This document shows positions 31,765-43,290 of a DNA stretch of 64,000 nt, piece after piece (positions within the stretch are counted from its first letter, which is position 1; each line of letters opens with the position of its first letter). Below the pieces are notes generated by a model. The model was not told the origin of the DNA and ran no database searches. It was given only the letters and a program-made list of their open reading frames with translations. A program made the translations under genes and the position numbers. The DNA is from Castanea sativa (Eukaryota; Streptophyta; Magnoliopsida; Fagales; Fagaceae), in assembly GCF_040712315.1 (NCBI RefSeq), contig NC_134014.1, positions 9,766,244 to 9,830,243 on the forward strand, in the 5' to 3' direction.

Positions 31765-32245
31765 TTGGTGGGGGTGTGAATGTATGTTTGGAGAAGGAAA
31801 GGGTGTAACCGGTGGCCGAGGACAATAGCCAGGGAGAAATGAATAGAAAAGATTGAGAACTTACGGGAAATAGTTAGATGATTATTCACGAGCTTCTTAG
31901 GAGGAAAGAGAATGAGTAATTCTTAGATGTGATTGATTTCTGAAAGGATGGATGGCGATTCGGTTTCTTAAGCGTTTTGGCATGTGGGAGGTGGCCTCGA
32001 ATCAGAGTTATCCTGCCCAAAATTTTGAGAAGGAACCTAGGCCGTTAGATGAGAATCTCGCCGTTGAATGTGGGGAACAAGATGTAACTCGTGGTCATTA
32101 ATGTGGATGTTGCGGGTTTCGAAGCGTCATGGGCAGTCTAAAAGAAGCAAACTGACCCTTACACATGTGACAGTTCGTGGACCATGTAGAGGTTTTGCCG
32201 TTAGATCAAAACTCCATTTCTTTCCTCGGATGGGAAGAAAAATGA

Positions 32246-32261
32246 AGTTTTGAGGGGCTAT
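32246..32261 (+). promoter_or_regulatory. E1 polypurine tract region
   Basis: GTTTTGAGGGGCTAT immediately precedes the 3' LTR. The purine core GAGGGG is at 32252-32257. The identical string precedes the E2 3' LTR, supporting a plus-strand priming role. Confidence 0.75.
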
Positions 32262-33041
32262 TGTGGGGGTAAAATAGATAAAATGTTTGTTTGGGCCTTG
32301 GGCCTAATTTGGTGGTGTAAGTTTGTCCGAGCAGAGCTTTTGAGGCCCACAAGCCAGTGCACACTACGAGAGGTGAAGGAGTCGTCCAAGGAAGAGTACC
32401 TCTTCGAACGGGCCCAGTAAAGGTCATGAGACATACCAAGGGATTTAGAGACAGAATTCCGAAAGATCTATTGGGTAAAGGCGTGATCCACGCAGTGGTT
32501 AGAAGGAAGAACGTGTGAGAAATATCAGAGGAGAAAAAGTTGCTATCGCCGCATTAAAGACCCTGCACCTACCTCTCTGGCCGCATTAATGGGAAAATGA
32601 CCTCTGAGCAGTGAGGTTCAGCTTTCCAACTGGTATTTGGAGGTTTAAAGAAGGTGTTGGATGAGACAAGTATCTAGGGAGGAGGTTGGTGATACACATG
32701 GAAGAAAGAAGAAAGAAGAGGATGGATTCAAGAGAAGAAGAAAGATATAAAAGGTAAAGGGGGGCAGAAGGAAGATGGGATTGAATACTTGAATTGTAAT
32801 TGTAATATTGTTCTTAAAGGAAAGAAAGACAATACAGGTTGTCCTCGGCTTACGTCCGAGGAGAGATTCTTTATTGTTCTCATCTATTGAACACGCGGAT
32901 AACGGTAATCTAGCCTGTTTTTCCCTTGTCCAACATCCACAGTCTAGGTTCCGGCCCACACTCTACAAATTTTTATTGTATAAAACTCTTTGGGCCTGAG
33001 TCCACCTAGTGATTGGACCGGGTACAAATTGTGCACTTATA
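32262..33041 (+). repeat. E1 3' LTR
   Basis: Same 780-bp length as the 5' LTR, with TATAAAA at 32746, the hairpin arms at 32843-32848 and 32856-32861, and the same TG...TA ends. Differences from the 5' LTR are mostly C/T and G/A, as expected from methylated-cytosine decay. Confidence 0.95.
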
Positions 33042-33237
33042 GTATTTTTACTTTGGGCGTCTAAAAGAGTAGGAGTCTAAATAGAAGAAGTCCTTTAAAT
33101 AGTAGTATAGATAATTAATATTTAACCCAAAATAACAAACTTATACACAAATGAAGAATCATTTAGGAAACAATTATTTTGATTAATCTCTAAGAAAACA
33201 ATTGATTTTTATTTTCAATTGATATTTTATTGTATAA

Positions 33238-33630
33238 AGTTTAGTTATAAAATTGGTTGTAGCATAAGACTACAATCTTACTCAATATTTTTTTATTGGA
33301 GGTGAATTTTGACAAATCTATCATTAGATTACAATTTATTCTTATATCTTCCAGGCTTGTAAAATTTCTAGAAAATTAAGATCAATAGCTATGTCATCAA
33401 TAAAATGTTTAAATTGTAAGTTTTTGTAATTTAAAATTATGCATAAAATATAATCTTATAGATTATGTAATAAATATAAATAATATCTGATTGACACAAA
33501 ATTTGACATATTTATTAAGAATGTAAAGAACATGCAATCCAACGATTAGATTTTCGAAATATGTAGTAATATTAATGATATTGAGCAAGGTTATAACCTT
33601 AAGCTACAATTAATTTTGTAACTAAATTTT
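33238..33630 (+). mobile_element. MITE, about 390 bp, copy 2 (opposite orientation)
   Basis: It is the reverse complement of the MITE at 20848-21237 over its full length, with terminal inverted repeats (TTTAGTTATAAAATTGGTTG; AATTAATTTTGTAACTAAA). The two copies flank E1 in opposite orientation. Confidence 0.7.
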
Positions 33631-33639
33631 ATCCTATTT

Positions 33640-34716
33640 CATGTACCTTTGCTCTCCTATCCTAAAAATTAACAAAAGTACTACAAAACAAGAAAAATAA
33701 CAATAAATTAAAGAAAACAATATTTGATTACTCAAGAAAATTATAAAATTTAAGCATATTGTAAAAATTTAAACACAGTTTATTAAAACTCCTTAGACAT
33801 ATTTAAGCATTATGCTTTTTTTATTGACCCACAGTTTTTGTAAAAATTTAAACACACAGTTTGTCAATAAAGTTCCAAAATTTAAGCTGCTTTTAGAGAA
33901 ACTACAGTTTATTATAAGCGTTTTTTTTTTTTTTTTTTAATTAAAAGTTCCTCAATAGGTATACCCTATCCACAAACTGTCCATTTTTTACATTAACCGA
34001 GTCAAAGGCCAACTGTCTCACGGCAATTGCGAACGTATTAATAAGAAACACAAGAAGTTCTTATCTTACATCCTACTCCCCCTACAAACCATCTCCTTCA
34101 TAAATCTCCATCGTTAAAACCATCTCACATTATACTATGATACAAAATGTTGCTCCCACTCTTGTAATGTTAAATAATACCGTTCTTTTATAATCATGCC
34201 ATTTGCCATAATTTTGGTCTCAATCTAATAATATGTGCCACTGATTATTAGACTATTACTTTTATATTGACTCAATACTATTTCTTTATCATTCATCGTC
34301 ACAAATATAAAAATGTTACACAAAATGTGTACACAAACTTTCTTTCTCTTAAGAACAGGGTGTTCAATTCTAGAAGTGCCTAATAATAGTTAGTGTCTGT
34401 TTGGCAAATATTATTTTTGTCAACTTATTTTACTATTTAGCTTATTTTGCTACTATTCATAAGTCTCACTGCCCTTTTGATACTATTCATGGGTCTCACC
34501 GTACTATTTCAGTTAACTTTTACCTCTGTTTACAGTACTTTCAGCAAAAAAATTTCAGTGCGGCAAAATAAGTAGAATCCCAAACCGACCCTTAGAATTG
34601 GAAATAAATACAGTTCTCAAGGCATGCAAAGCACTTTAACAAGAATTCATTCACATTTTCCAACCTAGAAAAGGAAGAGAAGGAGAGAGGTAGTTTAACT
34701 TCTTGTTTGTGCAACA
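33640..34716. other. 5' flank of USP gene A
   Basis: This AT-rich upstream region shares long blocks with 62500-63121 (for example ACATTAACCGAGTCAAAGGC and TCTCACGGCAATTGCGAAC), so it is the duplicated promoter region. No TATA box can be assigned with confidence. Confidence 0.5.
34393..34591. mobile_element. Tourist/Harbinger-like MITE in the USP A promoter
   Basis: A 199-bp element with termini GTGTCTGTTTGG and CCAAACCGACCC (10 of 12 complementary), flanked by TTA (34390-34392 and 34592-34594). The paralogous promoter of USP B reads AATAGTTAGAACTGG with a single TTA, the precise empty site. It ends 125 bp upstream of the ATG. Confidence 0.85.
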
Positions 34717-36683
34717 ATGACAGAGACTCAGAAGCCAGTGATTTTGGTGGCTGTGGATGAAAGTGACCATAGCTTTCATGCTTTGAAGTGGGCATTGGAT
34801 AATTTTTTTGCTCCTACGGAGGACCATAATTTCAAGCTCATTATCGTTCATGCTGTAGTTTCGCCAGCTCCTTACCTAGGACTGGTTCAAATTGGTAAAG
34901 GTAATCCGTTTCCATTTTGTGTGTTTCTTGGTTTTGTTTATTAGGAAGCCCCATTAAAAGACTATAGAAGCAATGTTGTTCATTCTTTTTATGTAAATGG
35001 ATTTTCATTAACTAATTTCATATGAGAAGAGAAGATTGTGATTCAAAGTCAATTGATTTTCATCAATCAATTTCTTGGTTTCGTTTATTAGAAGCATCAT
35101 TTGTTGTGTTTCATATTTGTAATTGGAATTCAATACTTGTTGCTAACAAATACACACTAAAATTATAAGTTTTAAAAAAAAAAATTTTATTTTTGATAAT
35201 TTGATTGTTACAATCTGGATAAATATTTGAACTCTGAACGTTTATGAGACTATGATATACATATCAAAAAGTGTCAATTGAACTACAAATCTTTAGAATC
35301 TTATTAAACAGATTAAATTTACAAGCTACAGATGCCTTAAAAAAAAAAAAACTGGTATTGACAAAGTTGACATAACATCTTTCTATGCTTTTTTTTGCTT
35401 TGTGGTTTGCTAATGTACACGTGAGCACTACAATTCGGCTCAATGTGTTGGAACCATGTATAGATGTTGATTGTTTTGCTACGTTCTGTAATTGTTTTTG
35501 GATTTCTTTTGCTTTATATTTTCCAGGGTTGAACAAATTACAAATATCAAAGAGTTACAAGTTACAAGTTGTTTTTGTACAACAACTAAATTCAATCTTT
35601 GATGTTCTCTTTAATAGGATCCTCTGAATCTTTAAAGGCTATGGACGAAAATTTGAAGAGGTCAGCCGCTGGTACCATTCAGAAGGCTAAGGAGATTTGC
35701 AGCAGTAAATCGGTAACAATCACATATAGTACAATCGATTAGGACCGTCTCTTATAAAGCAGAACTCATTGATTCAAATCTTTCCCTTTTCTCAATTTGG
35801 GGCCAAATTCGTGTGCATAGTAAATAAAAAAGGAAATGTTGAAGTTACTAAAAATATGTAAGATTTATGGAATAAGAATTATAGTACCCGCTTAACAAAA
35901 AGAAGTAAAAATAATAGATCAATATGTTATTGAGCAAGCTGTGACTTACATGGTTGAGTGAGTGTAATGTTGCTGCTAACCTTTGCAAATGGCACTAATT
36001 GTATGCAAGGCCTGCATAATTACAATCAAAATGGTCTTTCTAGATACTAAAATAATTGACATTGTATTATTGGAGAATTGGAACCTATAGGCCGGCCTGA
36101 CCCTCTAGAATGAAGTTTTGCATTATGGTAAGAAGTATTACTGTAGCTTAAAGACTTAATGAATAAAAATTGCTGTGCAGATTGAAGATGTGTCAACTGA
36201 AGTGAGTCAAGGAGATCCCCGGAATGTTTTGTGTGAGGCTGTAGATAAACACCGTGCATCTATTTTGGTACTGGGCAGTCATGGTTATGGAGCAATCAAA
36301 AGGTGCAATTCTATAGCACCCAGTTACCAATTACATTGTGACTATAGTGTGTGTGTATATAAATATATATATATATATAGTTTTTGTCCTATTTGGTGCA
36401 AAGCAATGCTTTTCATAAGTTCTAATATTTGATTCCACAAGGAATTCAAAGTCCAAACCCTCTTTCTGCATCTAGAGCTCGTTGGGTACAACTATTTAAC
36501 TTTTCGTGATGGTATTTGAAGTGTATTGTTTTTAGAACTAGGAGTTTACGAAAAAAAATATTCCATATGTGATGCAAATTCTATTCTCCTTGCAGGGCGG
36601 TTCTAGGCAGTGTGAGTGACTACTGTGCTCACCATTGTCGCTGCAACGTGATAATTATTAAGAATCCCAAGCCCCAGCGCTGA
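34717..36683 (+). CDS. Universal stress protein (UspA-fold), USP gene A
   Basis: Four exons: 34717-34900, 35618-35712, 36181-36302, 36596-36683, all GT-AG, giving 162 residues with TGA at 36681. It starts MTETQKPVILVAVDES, the first beta strand of the UspA fold. The C-terminal GSHGYGAIKRAVLGSVSD fits the nucleotide-binding pattern G-2x-G-9x-G-[S/T]. Family knowledge: small ATP-binding proteins linked to stress responses in plants; the precise role here is unknown. Exon 1 may instead end at 34894 (donor G|GTAAAG), which keeps the frame and drops two residues; that alternative donor is the one shared with gene B. Intron 1 (717 nt) is AT-rich. Confidence 0.93.
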
Positions 36684-38030
36684 ACCATTTTTGAGGCTAC
36701 CTTATAACAAATATTACTAATTTCACATGTATTCTGTGAATTCTTTTCACTCTTGTTAGAATTCTATCTGTAATTTTTGTGTACCTTCTTTTTTGCAATT
36801 TTGGTGCAGATATCATGCAATAAATCCATTTACTTATATTAGATTAAGGGTTTGTTTCGATACCATTTATTGCTGAAAACTAAAAATAAAAACTAAATAT
36901 ACGGTAACAAAATAATTTTTAAATGTGTGAATAGTACCGTGAGACCTAGTTTTAAAGTTTAATTTGCTGAAATCCGTACTTGTGCGTCCTGTGAACAGTG
37001 CACAGGATCCACACAAAAAACGCCCAACGCAGCTGATTTCAGTTTTCATCTCTATCCAAACTTACACTAAATTGTCTATTCTCTTTGTATGTGTACCTTT
37101 TATGTGTGTAATTATGGTACCTTTTAAAGTGTCAAAGTACCCAGTGAAGACCTATTTTCCATCTATACAATTCAAGCGTTAAACGGTCACGCAAACGTGA
37201 GTTACCCAAGCAATTGCCTTGTAAAATATTTGCAACCACTTGATACATACCTTTTTCTATTTGTTAGGAAATTGTAAGTAGTTTAGGAAGTTGATAAAGA
37301 CAATATGTTTTAATTATCTTCACAGAATGAGAAGGCCTTAAAACACATGAACACACTGAAGAGTCACAAAGACAATAAATCAATTGCTACCATTGTAGAA
37401 ACTTTGATGCACCGCCTTGCCTCAAAATTGTTTCTTCTAGACCTTTTTTTTTTTTTTTTTTGAGAATCTTGTTTCTTTTAGACTTAAAATTTGTAATTTA
37501 CACTATTAACTGTTACAATGTCCTTCCGTTGTATAATGTATCATATTGCCGTTAACTCATCTAAAAACAACATTTTTTTTCCTTTCATTTTTTAGCCCAA
37601 CGGATTAACAACAGATGTTTGACAGAAAGTATACACATTGGTTTTTTTTTTTTTTTTTTTTTAAATTTTTTAAAAGAAGAAGTATACACATTGTTATAGT
37701 CAATTAAGCCGCAAATTTTCATAGACAAGAAACCCTTGGCACAAAAAATTTGAACATAACCACCACCCATGTTGGGCAAAGTGGTACGGGCACCTCTCTT
37801 TGCCATGAACACTTGAGGGTTTCCATGGCCTCACTATTTTGAGCCCGGGAGCCTGGGTGGGTTTGAGTAGCTCCACACACACACACACATATATACTATT
37901 TAAAACTTTCAATTGCAACTAATTTTGTCAATGAAAATGTTGCAATAGTTGGAATGGAATAAAGACTTAAACTAACACGCCAACTCTACTAAGCATTGAG
38001 TCTAAGTTTCCCATTCCCCTATTCCGTATA
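36684..38030. other. USP A 3' region and spacer
   Basis: It contains the USP A 3' UTR, a MITE (36848-37067), poly-T runs (37446-37460, 37641-37660) and unclassified sequence. The small minus-strand ORFs at 37585-37918 resemble no family known to me. Confidence 0.4.
36848..37067. mobile_element. MITE downstream of USP A
   Basis: About 220 bp with imperfect terminal inverted repeats (GGGTTTGTTTCGATA; TATCCAAACTTACAC) flanked by TAA on both sides (36845-36847 and 37068-37070). Harbinger-like by target site; non-coding. Confidence 0.6.
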
Positions 38031-38033
38031 AAA

Positions 38034-38545
38034 AAAAGAATCAGTTCAAAGTCGAGTCTAGTCTCACATCGCTTAGGTCTGTGTTAGGAGAGGGACTTAA
38101 AAAAGAATCGGTTCAAAGTCGAGTCTAGTCCCATATCGCGTAAGTTTGTGTTAGGAGAGGGACTTATAAGAGGGACTTAAAAAAGAATTGGTTCAAAGTT
38201 GAGTTTAGTCCCACATCGCTTAGGTCTGTGTTAGGAGATGGACTTATAACTAGCTCCATGACTCCAACTGCCGCATGTAGTTTTGGAGTTGGCGTGTGAG
38301 TTTAAGTCCTTATTCCATTCCACTAAGCATTGAGTCTCAGTTTCCCTTATCCCCTATGTCCGTATCAGGAGAGGGACTTAAAACTCGCTCCGTGAAGAAT
38401 CGGTTCAAAGTGGAGTCTAGTCCCACATCGCTTAGGTCTGTGTTAGGAGAGGGATTTATAACCCGCTTCACAACTCCAACTGCCGCATGCAGTTCCGCTA
38501 AGCATTGAGTTTAAGTTTCCCCTTCCCCTATTCCGTATAACAAAA
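38034..38545 (+). repeat. Repeat array with U6-type USE-TATA promoter motifs (4 units)
   Basis: Four related units share GGTTCAAAGT, TCTAGTCCCACATCGCTTAGG and GTGTTAGGAGAGGGACTTATAA. The upstream-sequence-element copies are at 38061-38071 (GTCTCACATCG), 38128-38138, 38208-38218 and 38420-38430 (last two GTCCCACATCG, the plant snRNA USE consensus). TATAA lies at 38165, 38245 and 38457, each exactly 26 nt after the USE; the first unit has lost its TATA. This is the spacing I recall for Arabidopsis U6 genes. No U6 sequence follows. Confidence 0.8.
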
Positions 38546-39289
38546 AATGTTGCAAGAGTCTATAATTTTCGAGCTAAAACATTAAATTTACACATTCCGA
38601 AAACTAATCAAGAGATGCAATAAATATAGCTTTTCTCCAGCATACAAATACAAAATACACATCAACTACTACGTATCATAACAACCCTCTTACTAACTGT
38701 AGGGGCCTTTCTTTCTTTCTTTTTTTTCAAAATACATGTGTAAGGATATTTGAAATTGCAAATTGACTTATGATGAAGGGTAGAACCAATTCTGATACCA
38801 GAGAAGTAACTGTAATTCTCATCGTTGAAAAAGTATTATGGTTCTTTTGTTATTGTACAACAATAAATTGAGACTTTCGATGGTAAATATTGCATACATG
38901 TTTTAGAGAAAAAACCCAGATGTATAAACAGTTGTTTGAAGATGCTCCATGAACAGGTTTTTCCGAAGAAGAAGAAGTAGAACTGTTGGAGAGAGATGTA
39001 AGATGTAGTTATTGAATCTGGAGAGAAGTAGGAAATAGTGGACATACCTTTTTTTTTATATAGATAATGGAGAAACTTGTAAGTTGTAGATATTGTATTT
39101 GGCTAGAAGTAGAAGGTAATGTTAGTGGGAAGTTTTTGTTTTACAATGAGAGACTCATCAAACTCCCATCAAAGGTGTTTGTGTTTGTGTTTGTTTTTTT
39201 TTTTTTTTTTAAATAATGAAAATATCAAATGTGGGTTTTGAATATGGATAATAGTGTGTAGTGGTCAAAAACACCAAAAAGAGTTTTTA

Positions 39290-40085
39290 GACAAAAGTTC
39301 TTGATCAACACAACTAATTTCTAAATAATGAGAAATATGAATCCACAATGAAAAGATTAACAAGATAATTAAAGATGAAAAGTAACTGAATCATGCATTT
39401 ATATACTAAAAAGGGTATTCCCATGGAACAAAGAGTGGTTCTAAGGGTTGAATACAAGTAAAAAAAAAAAAATTCTAATTCTCTCTCTCTCTTCCTTAAG
39501 TCCTCTTTTTTTTGGATCATCCTTCTTGTTGCTCTCCTCCTCCTTCTATAGCCATATCCCTTCATCCTCTAACTGTCCAGCTCTTAGCTGGGTTTGGGGG
39601 AATACTTGCCCCATTAACCTTTTACCTTGCCATTTCTTCATCATGAAGAAAGAATTTTGGGGGTGTTTCCACTATTTAAACCAATCATTCAGCAATTAAT
39701 GTGATTGCCATTAGGTGGGGGAGCTTATTAATGCAAAAGTGACTATTACATTGGGATTTGTGTTTTCTTTGATGTGTTCCTCGGGAGAAAGGTAAAGAAA
39801 AGGAGGCCCTGGGTTAAGAAGAAGTTCGTTTCTTGGCTAGTCTTCGTGTTCTCAGGAAAGAAAGGTTTCATGGATTATCTCAATAGTGAGCCCAGATGGG
39901 CCTCGGGAAGAATAGGTATAGTAGATTATCTTGGCTCTAGGCCTAAATGGTATCTTCCCATCAAAAGTCTCTTTTATCTCTTGTTGGACCTCGGGCTGGG
40001 TCCATTCCACGTATTTTCTCTTTGAGTCAAAGTCCTTAGGGTGGATTTAGGTCCACTCCCCCATAGTGTGTTTTGAATTTTACAA
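39290..40085 (-). mobile_element. Possible LTR remnant (boundaries approximate)
   Basis: The minus strand reads like a plant gypsy LTR: GGGCC/CCTCGGG-rich upstream part (39770-40060), TATA-like TTTAAATAG near 39675, then a leader and AT-rich end. I found no target duplication or internal domains. The plus ORF at 39774-40025 has no recognisable similarity. Confidence 0.35.
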
Positions 40086-40409
40086 TTCTATGGCTTATTT
40101 TTAAGGTCAAGGGACATGAGCAATTAACTAGTTATAAGTTTTTTTTTTTCATCAAACTATTAAATTTAAATTACTAATATACCATAAGTTATTTATTTTT
40201 CTAAAGTAATTTTATGTACAGATTAAGGGTTATTTAGAGAATTTAGTCCTCAAATAACTTGCCGATAACAAACCTTTTTTCCGAGTAAACAATAATATTT
40301 ATTAAAACACACACGAAAATAGTAAGACTAATATTTTTAAACTGAGTTTATAATACATTACATAACCAGAATACTATATAGGCCCTTTTGTACTTGTAGA
40401 CTGAGGTTA

Positions 40410-42482
40410 TGTGGTGGGCCTTTTTGACAACTGTAGGCTGGGCTATCTCCTACCACGTTATGGCCCAATGGTTTTGGGTAGGAGAGTCAGGACTGGCTTG
40501 ACTGCAACACATCCCCAAGTCAGCTTGTGCACAAATTAGAACCTTTTTGCTAAAACTTTGGTCACAGGCCTATGGCAAAGGAAACTGTTACAAAAAAAAG
40601 TTATGGCAGGCGGATGTAATATGACAACAATAAAAAGAATATACTTACTGTTAGCCAGAAAACTAAAAAATAAATAAAATGAAATCATGATCTTAATAAA
40701 GGAAGAAGCAATGTAGCAATATAAATGCAACATAAATAAGATGATAACAATAAAATAAAATAAAAAAGAGATTACACTAATGCTTGATCAATTAAATAAA
40801 GGAAGAATAATCAGTTTGCCATACTTGGTTTCTCTACGAAGTTAAATCCAGGAAGGGAACCACTTTTTAATGTGGGCAACCTTACAAGGAAATCCTGCCA
40901 CGAAAATTGCCCACTTTGAAGGAATGGGCCTAAATGGTTTATCTTCAAATTCCTTAATTCTCACTAGAGAGTAAGCTTTTAGAGGGAGAGAAAGGAATAG
41001 TCTATTGGTGCATGCCCACTATCATACTCTTGCTTACTCTCTGTTTTTCTTTCTAATTCTTTTTTCCTTTCTAAGTTTTCTGCTCTATTTTTCACTCCCT
41101 TTCTTGCTTCATTTTCTGTCTATTCTCTCTTGTTCCCTCTTCTGTTGTTTTGTTGTTTTTTCTTGTGCACGGCTAAGGCCCCTTTTATACTGCCTGCCGT
41201 AATGGGTTTTTACTATTTTGCCCTTTAACCGCTTTTGTCCTAGTATGAGTGTCCTTCTCAAACCATCCACTGGTCTGTTGGTTGCCCAACCATCATCACT
41301 TACCTTTACTGACTGTCCCACATCCCATTCCCAGACAAAGAGTCTTATTTTGTTTGTTTGCTCACTGTGGCATTCCCATCCGGATAAGGGTGGACATTCT
41401 CTCTCACTGTCCCTCATGGCATGCACCTAGTGATTCTAACTCATCTTTCCCTCTTTTGGGTGGCATGTTATCCCAGTAAGACATTTCCCCCAAAAGAGGG
41501 AAAGAAGGAACCCTAGAATAGGCTCTCCCCTTCTTCCCACCGCCAGATCATACCCTCTCTTACCTTTGACCCATGGCTCACCACTCTTGTATTGACTGGG
41601 TAGAAGTTGGTGGTGCCTGAGTTTTGTGCGTGCTCCACTTCTATGTATGTCAATGGCTTGTTTGCTGTTTATGCATTTTTCATGACCTGAAGGCTTGTCT
41701 ACACATTCTGCTACTTGTTCTTGATCTCTTGTGGCGTGAATGAATCTCTGAACTTTCATTCTTTATTGTCTTACTTCTTTCCTAGGTTGTGTCTTGCTTG
41801 ATCGTGGGCCTTTCTTTCTCCAATCAGTTCCTTATCTTCTTTTATGGGTCAATTAATACTTTTGTCATGCCATCCTGTTGTTCTTGTCATGCTATTATTT
41901 GACGTGCACTTGCTGGGCCTTTTTTGGGCTTGTTGTATGCTTTCCCTTTGTTCAATTCCAGTAGCCCAACATTATCATTGGGCTAATGCTCATGCTGTTT
42001 TGGGCTCCCTTGGCCCATTTCATTGCTTTCGAGCTTTCTTGGCCCATTTCATTCTTTTAGGCATCCTCAGCCCGTTTCCTTTCCTTGGGCATCCCTGGCC
42101 CATTCCAATTCTTCATTTCTATGGGTTTTTGCTAAGTCTTTTGGGCTTCCCCTGCTTAAATTACCATATCATTTACTTTCAGGATTTATAGGCCTTTCCA
42201 CCAACCCCTATTTACTTAATTCTTTCCTTTGGGCTCCTTTGGCCCATTCTTGGTTGCTTTCTATTTCTTATAATGCCCATGGGTTTACCACTTCTCTCTT
42301 CGGGCTCCTTTGGGCCCGCTTGCTTTCTTTGAGGCCCTTTTGCTATTTTTTTTGGGCCTATGGTCCATTATTCTTGCTATTCGGGGCTTAATGGTTTACT
42401 TCTCAATTTACTAATTCTTTTTCTCCCATATTTTTGGGCTTCTTCTTATTATTGGACCTCTTTGCCAAAGTAAGCATCAATA
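40410..42482 (-). mobile_element. Solo LTR, 2073 bp, perfect TSD
   Basis: On the plus strand it starts TGTGGTGGGCC and ends GCATCAATA, so the LTR reads TATTGATGC...CCCACCACA on the minus strand. It is flanked by GGTTA at 40405-40409 and 42483-42487. TATAAAA lies at 41183-41189 (minus). The 5' part is rich in GGCCCA motifs. A second copy of the same LTR lies at 45739-49225. No internal region is present, so it arose by LTR-LTR recombination. ORFs inside are chance. Confidence 0.88.
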
Positions 42483-42675
42483 GGTTATAAACAGCGGACA
42501 CTAGATGCATACAACCAATATAGGATAAACGTCCTCTTACTGTATAGAAGACACACACACACACACACACATATATATATGAGATAGATTCAAGTTACAC
42601 CTTGTATAACTCCTGTAAAGGTATACATTTTTTACATCGTAGATTTTTAAAAGATTTAATGGTTGAAAAATTATG

Positions 42676-43290
42676 TTACAAACCCATGGGTAGAACTCAC
42701 TCTTGAAAAAAGGCTTACAAGGGGAGGGTGCCAAAGAACTTATAAACACACGGTTAGGCTTATACTTAACCAATATGGGACACTAGGATCATAACATACC
42801 ACCACGCTCCGCAGCCGACAGCTCATTCTAGCTACATTGACCGATTGGTAGCCCTTTCTCTTTTTGGTGGTTCCACTCAACTATCAGTAATTGTAATTCG
42901 GCTTCTAGGTCGCCCCTTCCAAGATCTGACATGGTTAGCCATGATCCCAAATGTTACAAACTTATGGGTAGAACTCACCCTTGAAAAGTTGGCTTACAAG
43001 AGGAGGGTGTCCAAGAGCTTGCAAACACATGGTTAAGCTTACATGTAACCAATGTGGGACACTAGAATCATAACATACCACCACGCTCTGCAGCCGACGT
43101 CTATGACGGCTCACTTTAGCGACATTAACCCATTGGTAGCCCTTTCTTTTTTTGTTGGCTCCATTCAACTATCAGTAATTTTAATCCAGCTTCTAGGTCG
43201 CCCCTTTCGGGATCCAACCACAATGCCACAACTCATTTGATCCCATATAAACACATGGTTAAGCTCACACTAAACCAATGTGAGACACTA
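42676..43290 (-). repeat. Tandem repeat family 2 with USE-26-TATA geometry (minus strand)
   Basis: Two units of about 275 bp plus a partial third share GGGTAGAACTCAC, ACCACGCTC-GCAGCCGAC and TTCTAGGTCGCCCC. On the minus strand each has a USE-like box: GTCCCATATTG (42771-42781), GTCCCACATTG (43050-43060) and GTCTCACATTG (43276-43286). The first is followed after exactly 26 nt by TATAA (42740-42744), the third after 26 nt by TATAT (43245-43249), and in the second the TATA is mutated (TGCAA). Apart from this geometry the sequence differs from the array at 38 kb. Confidence 0.8.

Larger units (their letters stand above)
21601..33041 (+). mobile_element. E1: complete Tat-lineage Ty3/gypsy retrotransposon (11.4 kb)
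   Basis: Two 780-bp LTRs (21601-22380 and 32262-33041) are flanked by a perfect 5-bp TSD GTATT (21596-21600 and 33042-33046). The order is PBS, gag, PR, RT, RH, second RNase H, IN, 150-bp tandem array, antisense gene, PPT. The second RNase H and the antisense 3' gene place it with Tat/Retand-like elements. The first 207 bases of the LTRs differ at about 19 sites, nearly all transitions, so it is old. Segment B retains the empty site (AATTAGTAATTTTGCTTTGG near 61614). Confidence 0.95.
17535..35576. repeat. Segmental duplication, copy A
   Basis: The sequence from the motif TTTCATTTCTATTTTGGGTT is collinear with 44703 to the window end, block by block: 17535-18828 with 44703-45733 plus 49226-49830; 20440-20640 with 60800-61000; 21390-21595 with 61400-61620; 33042-33230 with 61625-61760; and 33940-35576 with 62500-64000. 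Interruptions differ between copies (long-TIR element and E1 here; solo LTRs and E2 in B), so these insertions postdate the duplication or were lost from one copy. Both copies end in a USP gene. Confidence 0.85.

Noticed and set aside
38061..38461. Actual U6 snRNA gene
   Set aside because: The promoter words are present but no U6 RNA body (GTCCCTTCGG-type start) follows any of the TATA boxes.
41844..42391. Hydrophobic ORFs in the solo LTR at 41.8-42.4 kb
   Set aside because: They result from T/C-rich LTR sequence with repeated GGCCCA words; the homologous copy at 45.7-46.3 kb does not preserve a frame.
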